From positions 1-6,486 of the forward strand of contig DASWVQ010000027.1 in the NCBI GenBank assembly GCA_036401195.1: DNA of 6,486 bases, in the 5' to 3' direction. Position numbers and translations under genes: made by a program. Positions 1 to 5,900 of this stretch are shown here, piece by piece; within the stretch, counting starts at the first letter, position 1; each line of letters starts with the position of its first letter. Below the pieces are notes generated by a model. The model had not been told where the DNA came from and searched no databases. It saw only the letters and a program-made list of their open reading frames with translations. Source of the DNA: JACDHQ01 sp036401195 (lineage in GTDB: Bacteria; Gemmatimonadota; Gemmatimonadetes; Gemmatimonadales; Gemmatimonadaceae).

Positions 1-337
1 CCCAGTGGAAGCGGTGCAGCACCCGGTGAAAGACCGGCGTGAGCAACAGCGCCGCCAGCACGAGGAACACCAGGCCGGCGTACAGCGCGAAGAAGGCGGC
101 GAACAGCTTCCCGCCGGTCGAGGCGCGACTCAGGTCCCCGATCGGCCCCATGCCGCCCAGGAGCATCGCCGCGTTGAGGAAGGCGTCGATCGGCGATTGC
201 GCGGCGAGCGTGGTGAACCCGATCGTGCCGGCGGCGAGCGACAGGGCGATGAGCGCCGCGCCGTAGCCGGCGTGGCGCAGCAGGCGCGCGAGGAAGCGCG
301 ACGTGGGGACCGGGGGGAGGGCGGAGTGTTCGTACAT
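1..337 (-). CDS. Two-TM, pore-loop-like membrane protein (3' end outside window)
   Basis: The first 112 residues are visible from an ATG at 337; the 3' end is cut by the window edge. After a short cytoplasmic-looking N-terminus rich in Arg (RFLARLLRH, residues 14-22) comes a hydrophobic segment at about 25-46. A short re-entrant-looking stretch follows at 49-66 (PIDAFLNAAMLLGGMGPI), then a second long hydrophobic helix at 77-101 ending in a His/Arg-rich tail (HRVLHRFH). This TM1 / loop / TM2 order is that of simple two-TM ion channels, but the potassium filter TVGYGD is absent; GGMGP sits at the equivalent place. I recall uncharacterised bacterial proteins with a similar MGP loop and HR.LH.FH tail, so it is probably a known but functionally undefined family. 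It lies 53 bases after the ACP-like gene and has no obvious Shine-Dalgarno. The gene call is fairly sure; a channel function is only a guess. Confidence 0.8.
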   Translation of the reverse strand, partial: MYEHSALPPVPTSRFLARLLRHAGYGAALIALSLAAGTIGFTTLAAQSPIDAFLNAAMLLGGMGPIGDLSRASTGGKLFAAFFALYAGLVFLVLAALLLTPVFHRVLHRFHW

Positions 338-390
338 GGGGGCAGTCAGCAAGAGGGTCGCGCCGGCCGGCGCATCGCATCGACGCCGTC

Positions 391-648
391 CTATCCGATG
401 CCAAGGTCGCGGTGGAAATGGGCCTCCGGCACCAGGCGCTCCGGCGCCGCGCCGGTCTCCCGCACGATGATGTCGATCAACCGCGCATGGAGCTGGCGGC
501 GCGCCTCGGCCCCGACCGCGCCGGCCCGGTGCGCCACGAGCGCCTCGAACTCGCCGACCGTGCGCACCGGCGCGAGCTCGGCATCGGGGAGGTCGATACC
601 GAATTCCCTTTCCACCGCGAGGACCATCTCGACGATATCCAGGCCCAT
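391..648 (-). CDS. Serine-less acyl-carrier-protein-like protein with its halves in permuted order
   Basis: The protein has 85 residues and starts at an ATG at 648; an in-frame stop 13 codons upstream rules out a longer N-terminus. Residues 1-44 (MGLDIVEMVLAVEREFGIDL..., TVGEFEALV) match helices II to IV of an acyl carrier protein. Residues 45-85 (LIDIIVRETGAAPERLVPEA, FHRDLGIG) match ACP helix I and the loop leading to the DSL motif. The order is thus C-terminal half first, N-terminal half second. The family normally carries phosphopantetheine on the Ser of DSL; aligned by LDIVEM, that Ser is Gly2 here, and the whole protein contains no Ser. It cannot therefore be charged in the usual way. 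It may be a structural or regulatory ACP mimic, or part of a family of short ACP-like proteins starting MGLD that I recall from other phyla. No clear Shine-Dalgarno is seen. The ORF is likely real; its function is unknown. Confidence 0.75.
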   Translation of the reverse strand: MGLDIVEMVLAVEREFGIDLPDAELAPVRTVGEFEALVAHRAGAVGAEARRQLHARLIDIIVRETGAAPERLVPEAHFHRDLGIG

Positions 649-684
649 CGTGCCGGGTGACCGGAGTGGGAGTGTTGCAGTGCG

Positions 685-900
685 CTAGCGTGCCGCGTCC
701 CGGGCCGACGCGCGCTCGACCAGGTCGAAGAGAGTCCCGTGTGGCCGGGGGGCAAGGCAGTCGTCGGTCCTGCTGGGGACCGCGCACCCGAGCACGTCGA
801 CGTAGAACGACTCGGCGGCGGCCGGGTCGGCGACGTGCAGCGCGAGCTCGTTGTTGGCGGCGAAGGAGCCCGGTGCGGGTGACATGCTCGGGGAGCCCAT
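685..900 (-). CDS. Truncated VOC (glyoxalase-fold) protein, possibly a pseudogene
   Basis: The 71-residue product starts at an ATG separated by one base from the TGA of the preceding gene (TGAGATG), which suggests translational coupling. Residues 17-39 (NELALHVADPAAAESFYVDVLG) are the first beta-alpha unit of a VOC module, with the His of ALHV at the usual first metal-ligand place and the FYVDVLG helix end. VOC proteins usually run to about 115-150 residues with a second betaalphabetabetabeta unit and a Glu metal ligand. Here the sequence leaves the family after TDDCLA and ends in Arg/Ala-rich residues at a TAG. Only 36 bases separate this stop from the next gene, so the missing half is not hidden in another frame nearby. 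A run of six C lies in the divergent part (codons around residues 49-52), compatible with an old frameshift followed by deletion. It is probably non-functional as an enzyme; a short functional derivative cannot be excluded. Confidence 0.6.
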   Translation of the reverse strand: MGSPSMSPAPGSFAANNELALHVADPAAAESFYVDVLGCAVPSRTDDCLAPRPHGTLFDLVERASARDAAR

Positions 901-901
901 C

Positions 902-1897
902 TCAGCGCCACTCGAAGTCGACGACGACCGGCCGGTGGCGGGACATCCCAACGACCGGCGCGGGGGTGAGGCCGAGCGCGGCCCGCTCGGCGGCGGGGAA
1001 CAGGTCCCAGTTGACGATGCGGGCGGCGGGCGCCCGGAGCGTGGCGTCGCTGAACAGCACCACGTCCATGCGGGCGCTGTGGAACGGGCCGCCACGTCCG
1101 TCCCAGGTCCAGGTGGACCACCCATCCGCGTGGACCGCCGGGGCGACCGCGAGGTGGCGAGGGCCGCCGGGCGAGAGCGAGAGCAGCGTGTCGAGCGGCG
1201 CGCGCCCCGCGACGAGGTTCATGTCCCCGCCCACCACCACCCCCTGCACGTCCTCAGGCGCCGACGCGAGGCGTGCCAGCACGGTGGCGATCGCATCCCG
1301 GATGGCGGACGCCTCCACGCGGCGGCGGGTCTCTTCCCAGCTGTCGGGCGCGTTGCCCCGGGCCCACAGGTCGAGGCCGACGAGGAGCAGCCGCCGCCCG
1401 CGCACCTCCACCACTGCGCCATTGGCGGCGACACCGCGCGCGAAATCCGACTGGAGCCTGGCGCGGAGCGAGTCCGGCGCGCTGCGCAGCACGAGGTCCG
1501 CGGTCGCGGGGAAGGCCAGCGGGGAGAACTCCGGCAGCGGCTGCAGCGGGGTCCGGGCCGCGATCACCGTCCGCTGGTAGTCCCCCCCGGGCCCCCATGA
1601 AAGGTGCCAGACGGTGTCGGCGTCGCCGCGGAGCCCACGCAACGTGCGAAGCAGGTCGTCGCGCGTGGTGTGCTCCCCGACTTCATCGAAGCTGAAGATG
1701 TCGGCATCGGTCGCCTGGAGGATCCGGTGAAAGGCCGCCGGCCGCCGGACGAAGGACGACTCGGCGACGTTCCAAGCGCTCACGCGGAACCGGCCCGCGC
1801 TCGCGGCGGGACGCGGCTGGTGGACCGCTCGAGCGTGGCATCCGGACACGAGGGCCGCGAGCCCGATCGCGACGATCGCCGCACGCCGGGCGGCCAC
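902..1897 (-). CDS. Endonuclease/exonuclease/phosphatase-fold protein, putative lipoprotein
   Basis: I chose the GTG at 1897, one base after the preceding stop, because it gives a compact 331-residue lipoprotein: AARR, a hydrophobic core, then LVSG before Cys20. An ATG at 1933 is also in frame, but it overlaps the neighbour by 35 bases, lacks a Shine-Dalgarno and makes the signal unusually long. Hallmarks of the DNase I / APE1 / phosphatase fold are present: SAWNV (about residue 42, metal-site Asn), DADIFSFDEVGE (metal-site Glu near 71), VVGGDMN (catalytic Asp and Asn near 225), RMDVVLFS near 276 and a terminal SRHRPVVVDF. Two usual residues are changed: the HL element is LDLW (near 175), and the SDH element is SRH. 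Proteins of this fold hydrolyse phosphodiesters or phosphomonoesters in nucleic acids, inositol phosphates or sphingomyelin; the substrate here cannot be told. It is probably exported and anchored to a membrane. Confidence 0.88.
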   Translation of the reverse strand: MAARRAAIVAIGLAALVSGCHARAVHQPRPAASAGRFRVSAWNVAESSFVRRPAAFHRILQATDADIFSFDEVGEHTTRDDLLRTLRGLRGDADTVWHLSWGPGGDYQRTVIAARTPLQPLPEFSPLAFPATADLVLRSAPDSLRARLQSDFARGVAANGAVVEVRGRRLLLVGLDLWARGNAPDSWEETRRRVEASAIRDAIATVLARLASAPEDVQGVVVGGDMNLVAGRAPLDTLLSLSPGGPRHLAVAPAVHADGWSTWTWDGRGGPFHSARMDVVLFSDATLRAPAARIVNWDLFPAAERAALGLTPAPVVGMSRHRPVVVDFEWR

Positions 1898-1898
1898 C

Positions 1899-2201
1899 TC
1901 AGCGCTCGATCGTGAAGATCTCGCGCCGGCCATGGTCGATGAAGTCGTGATAGCCCTTCATGGCCGCCTCGAATTCCTTCGCCGCCCCGGGATCCATGTT
2001 GTCCATGGACATGAACGCTGCCAGGTCGGCGACCTCGTATTCACCCACGAGCGTCCAGAACTGCTCCCCGCTCACGTCGGTCAGCACCCGCATGCGTCCC
2101 ATGCCGTGCCGCTCCATCAGCGCGGCCATCGCCAGGAACTTCTCCTTCAGCGGGCGCACCTGACCGGGCTTGCAGTGATACACGTCGCGGATGAGCAGCA
2201 T
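1899..2201 (-). CDS. Small dimeric alpha-beta barrel protein (NIPSNAP/Dabb-like)
   Basis: The 100-residue protein begins MLLIRDVYHCKPGQ from an ATG at 2201 with a GGAGG four bases upstream. A longer reading of the same frame would run back into the hydrolase gene and has no family-like sequence. The pattern is a first beta strand with an H/RCKPGQ turn, an amphipathic helix (VRPLKEKFLAMAALMERHG), strands RMRVLTDVSG and FWTLVGEYEV, a second helix (DLAAFMSM to FEAAMKGYHDFI), and a final strand REIFTIER. This is the ferredoxin-like layout of the dimeric alpha-beta barrel superfamily, close in feel to NIPSNAP or Dabb proteins. Members range from monooxygenases to stress-linked proteins of unknown role; no catalytic residue identifies a reaction here. 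Its TGA is followed after one base by the GTG of the next gene, so the two are likely co-translated. Confidence 0.88.
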   Translation of the reverse strand: MLLIRDVYHCKPGQVRPLKEKFLAMAALMERHGMGRMRVLTDVSGEQFWTLVGEYEVADLAAFMSMDNMDPGAAKEFEAAMKGYHDFIDHGRREIFTIER

Positions 2202-2205
2202 GGGG

Positions 2206-2210
2206 CCTCC
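2206..2210 (-). promoter_or_regulatory. Shine-Dalgarno of the alpha-beta barrel gene
   Basis: GGAGG on the minus strand lies four bases before the ATG at 2201. It is the clearest ribosome binding site in the window and fixes the start of the 100-residue protein against longer readings of the same frame. Confidence 0.75.
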
Positions 2211-2264
2211 ACGGAACGGGTGCGGTTGGCAGGTCGAATGATCGCCAATCTGCCACCGCCCGGC

Positions 2265-2289
2265 CGGTCGGGACAGGGCGCCCCGACCG
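2265..2289 (-). terminator. Strong hairpin just after the hydrolase stop codon
   Basis: A perfect 8-base inverted repeat (CGGTCGGG / CCCGACCG), extendable by one G-U pair, encloses a loop of about seven to nine bases. It begins four bases after the hydrolase TGA. No T-run follows, so it is not a textbook intrinsic terminator. It could attenuate transcription, stabilise the 3' end of the upstream message, or be part of the untranslated leader of the next gene. Confidence 0.35.
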
Positions 2290-2293
2290 CGGC

Positions 2294-2980
2294 TCAGCCG
2301 GCCCGGGCCTCCGAGGCCAACCGTGCCAGCGTGTCCGGATCGATTGCGTGGCCTCCGGGAAAGCTCACGAACTCCACCGCAAGCCCCGCGGCGGCGAGCC
2401 GGGCGCGCTCCTCGGCGACCACCTCGGGGGTCGCGAAGTCGTCGCGGTCGCCGACGACCATCGTCCAGTGCGCCCGGCGCAGCGAGGAGTCCTCGCCGAG
2501 GGGGAAGATGTCGACGGGCACCTTGCCGCCCCACAGGATCACCGCGTCGGCTCGCGCCACGCGCGAGCGCGCGAGCCAGCGGCCGATGGTCGCCACGCCC
2601 TGGGAGAAGCCGAGCACGGTCACGCGCGCGGTGGCGAGGGGGTAGCGGGCGGCGAGTCGCTCCCAGAGCAGGTCCAGGTAGCGCACGTGATCGGTGATCT
2701 CGAGGTCGCGGGCCTCGCGCGTCATCCAGCTCGCGCCCACCTTCACCTCGCCGGCGCGGATCGCCTCGGCGGGGGCCAGGTAGTAGCGCGACAGCGCCTC
2801 GGGAACGACCACCAGGCGCGTGGGCGACGCGACCCGCTCGAAGCGGCGGGCGAACGACGTGGCGAGCTGGGACATCCCGTGCACGGCGAACCAGACCTCG
2901 CGCACTTCCCCGCCCTCACCCCCCAGCAGCAGGTACCGCGCGGTGCGCGGGACCTCGATCGACTCCGTTCGCGTGCTCAG
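2294..2980 (-). CDS. Serine alpha/beta hydrolase (phospholipase/carboxylesterase type)
   Basis: The product is a cytoplasmic-looking esterase-type hydrolase of about 228 residues. Counting from the in-frame GTG at 2905, it shows the oxyanion-region HG (9-10), a GASWMTRE segment (57-64), the nucleophile elbow GFSQG with Ser101, an acid in GDRDDF (Asp155 or 156), and the catalytic His186 in PGGHAID. These make a complete triad. I place the start at a CTG at 2980 because the 25 extra residues (including SIEVPRTARYLLLG) read as the first beta strand, which I recall in relatives, and because GAGG overlaps the receptor's TGA eight bases upstream. The GTG at 2905 also has a GAGG at eight bases and would give 203 residues without that strand. 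The family cleaves short-chain esters or lysophospholipids; the substrate is not evident. No signal peptide is seen. The gap to the receptor is 10 bases, which suggests coupling. Confidence 0.9.
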   Translation of the reverse strand: MSTRTESIEVPRTARYLLLGGEGGEVREVWFAVHGMSQLATSFARRFERVASPTRLVVVPEALSRYYLAPAEAIRAGEVKVGASWMTREARDLEITDHVRYLDLLWERLAARYPLATARVTVLGFSQGVATIGRWLARSRVARADAVILWGGKVPVDIFPLGEDSSLRRAHWTMVVGDRDDFATPEVVAEERARLAAAGLAVEFVSFPGGHAIDPDTLARLASEARAG

Positions 2981-2988
2981 GTGCCGGT

Positions 2989-2992
2989 CCTC
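2989..2992 (-). promoter_or_regulatory. Shine-Dalgarno overlapping the receptor stop codon
   Basis: GAGG shares its first two bases with the TGA that ends the receptor (TGAGG) and sits eight bases before a CTG codon in the hydrolase frame. Terminating ribosomes could restart there. The alternative GTG start at 2905 has its own GAGG at 2914-2917, also eight bases away, so this site is suggestive rather than decisive. Confidence 0.4.
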
Positions 2993-5900
2993 ACGGTGCG
3001 GGGCGCCGGCCCGCGCCGGCGCCGCCGGCGCCTGGGCGCGCGCGCTGGGCCGGGGGATTGCGCAGCGCCGCGGGCAGCTTGTTCCACTGCTCGGGCGTCA
3101 GCACCCCCTTCACCTGCTCCATCGTGTGCGTGTACCCGGCGCGCGCGGCCTCCAGCGTGGGGCGCAGCGCGGCGAAGAGGGACTGGAAGTCGCTCGTCCC
3201 CTGCTTCTCCGCGAGGGCCTGCGCGGCGACGACGAGGGAATCGTTGCGCGCATGCAGCGAGTCGGCGATCGCCTTCAGCGTCACCTCCTGCCGCACCGAG
3301 AGGTCCAGCGAATCGTCCATCGCGAGGATCGCGGGCACGGGATCGGGGGCGACGCGCTCGAGCATGGTGCGCAGGTCGGGGGCGCCCGCACCCGCACCCC
3401 GTGCGCCCGCGCCGCGAGCCGCGCCCGCCCCGCCGCGATTGCCGCCGAGCAGCGCCTGCACCGCCTCGCGCTGCCGGTCGCGGCCCACCGTCCACCGCGC
3501 CTGGAGCCCGATCATGAAGGGGTTGCGGTAGAGCGATCGCGCCTGCGCCGAGGTGCCGAAGCGCTCGTTCACCTGGTAGCTGAAGCGCCCGGCCGCGCGA
3601 TCGAAGCCGCGCACGTACAGGAGGGTGGGATCGGGGCGGGCCGGCTGGCCCCAGCCGCGCATCCCGTCCACGCCGTGCACGAGGCGGTCGATCCCGGCGA
3701 GCGTATTCACCGCGCTCACCGAGATCATGAGCCGCCGGCCGAGGCTCTTCCCGAGGTCGGGGCGGATGTTCGCCTGGAAGTCGAGGGTGCCGCTCCAATC
3801 GCCGCGGCAGGAGTTGCGCGCCGCGATCGTGCCGAGCTGCGCGCGCAGGCACTCGCGGGCGCGCGGGCTCGCGCCGGCGAGCAGCCGCGACATGCCGTTG
3901 GCGAGCAGGGTGTCGCCCACCTGCGCGGGGTCGAAGATAAAGGCGCGGTCGTTGCGCGCCCCGTCGCCGTTCACGTCGCTCCCCACACGCGGGGTGAAGG
4001 GGGCCCCGGAGGTGGCGCGCACGATCGTGCTCAGGTCGAGCCAGGGGCGGAGGGTAGTGGTGATCGTCCCCACCACGTTGTGCCGGCGCTCGAAGTCGCT
4101 CGACGCCCACTCGGCCGCGCCGGGGAAGCCGGCGGTGAGGACACGGCCGTACGCCGACTGCGGCGAGCCGCGGGTGAACGACGCCTGGTCACGGCTGCTC
4201 GAGAGCGTGTACGACACGTTGTAGAGCAGGCGGGTGAAGGCGGCCCCGCCGAGCGACATGGTGAGCTGCTGGCTGCGCGAACGAAGGCCGGAGTTCACCT
4301 CCAGCACCTGCCCGTACTGCGGGTGCAGCCGCGACGCGGCCAGGCTGATCGCCCCGGTGCCGGAAACGATGGAGGTGGCCGGCACGAACACCGGCCGCCC
4401 ACCCTCGCTCGCGAGGGTGAAGTCGGGGGTGGCGTCGAGGTTGAGGTCGTTCACCCCCACGACCGTGTTGCTCCACGCGATGGAGCCCTCCACGTTGAGC
4501 GACATGCGCTGGCCGATGCGGCGCTGCACCCTGAGGGAGCTGCGCCAGCTCCGCGGCGCCGCGAACGAAGGATCGAAGAGCGCCACCGTGGGCGCGCGAC
4601 TCGAGAGCGGCGCGCCGGTGCCGCCGTTCAGGCAGCTCGAGGGGACGGCATCGGGGCTCACCAGGTAGGCATCCCAATCGGGCACGGGGACGCCGGCCCC
4701 GATACAGTTCAGCTCCGTCGTCGTGCCGGGCAGCCCGGTGGCATCCACCGCCGACGCGAAGAGCGACGTCTGCGGGCGCGCGCGGAACTCGCCGATGCCG
4801 CCACGGATCACCATGAGCGCGCCCCCAAGCCCGGGACCGCCCCGGGCTCCCCGCCCGCCGCGGCCGATGCCCCCGCGTCCACCTCCCCCACCGCCCGCGG
4901 CACCCGCCGCCGCGCCGACATCCGGGCGCTGCTCCCCCGCCCCCACGTTCCAGCTGAAGCCCACGCGCGGACTCACCCGCAGGTCGCGCGGAAAGTCGCT
5001 CGTGCGGCGCCCGAAGAGCTGCTCCACCTCCGCATTGAGCTCCGGCGCCTTCAGGTACGCCGAGCCCTCGACCCGCACCCCGTAGGTGAGCTGGAACGCC
5101 GCGTCGCGGCGCCAGGTGTCGCCGAGGTAGACGCCGGCGTTGAGCGCGCCCCCACTCCGATCGCGGCTTCCGAGGGAGCGAGTGAACGAGGCGGGGCGGT
5201 TCGACGCGAAGTCCGCCAGCGAATGATAGGTGAAGGTGCCGAGCCTGTTGTAGTTCGCCGAGTTGCGGAACTCGCTGAGGTTGAGGAGCGCGCCGATCTT
5301 CCAGCGATGCCGCCCCGTCAGCCACGACGCCTCGTCGGTGAGCTCGAGCACCCGGTCGCTGTCCTCCTGCGGGAGCCCCGCATTGCCCCCGAACTCCAGC
5401 GTCGTGACCGCCCCTCCCTGCTCCGCCGGCGCCGCGACGCGCACGCGCCCCTCCGGCAGCGTGTTGTACGGATCGCTGTGGCCGCTGCTCGCGCTCGCAT
5501 ACGCGCGCAGCTCGTTGAGGATGGTGCCGAAGGTGGACGTGACCGTCGCGGCGACGCCGCCGCCGCCGGAGAAGCGGTCGCCCCCCGTAGTGGGGAAGGA
5601 GAGGGACCCGATGCGCGTCGCCCCCGAGGTGTAGAAGCGCCAGTCGCCGCGCAGCGAAAGCGAATGGTCGTCGTTGAGCTGCAGGTCGCCGCGCAACAGG
5701 CCGGAATAGCTGTCGCTCACCCGGTTGGCCGGGACCTGCGACGCGTTGATCGGCACGCCCAGGCCGGCCACGAGCTGCTCGAAGCGGGCGACGGAATCGG
5801 GGGCGGCGCCGAGGCGGCCCAGCGTCTCCTCGTCGGCGGCGAGGAGCGACTGCACCCCTTCGCTGCGGCGGCGGAACTGGAGCGACGCGAAGTAGAAGGC

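Noticed and set aside
338..390. Promoter before the membrane protein gene (TTGCTGA as a -35 element)
   Set aside because: No matching -10 element is visible at a suitable distance; the gap is short and most likely transcribed from upstream.
901..1125. A longer N-terminus for the VOC-like gene starting at 1125
   Set aside because: The extra residues overlap the conserved C-terminal part of the EEP gene and look like out-of-frame coding; VOC similarity begins only after the ATG at 900.
2202..2534. A longer start for the 100-residue alpha-beta barrel protein
   Set aside because: The upstream part is a shadow of the hydrolase gene, and a good GGAGG stands before the ATG at 2201.
3379..3453. Possible CRISPR or structured DNA repeat array in GC-rich short repeats
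   Set aside because: The repeats are short, imperfect, lack spacers and simply encode the Gly/Ala/Arg linker of the receptor.
2348..3517. Long open frame on the plus strand (389 codons) and similar ones at 851-1600, 657-1580 and 5-688
   Set aside because: They lie antisense to well-supported genes, have Arg/Pro/Ala-rich products with no domain, and are expected in GC-rich DNA where stop codons are rare.
2977..4110. Long minus-strand frames inside the receptor gene (2977-4110 and 4189-5325)
   Set aside because: They are out of frame with a receptor that shows clear plug and barrel motifs throughout, and their products are Arg-rich with no recognisable fold.
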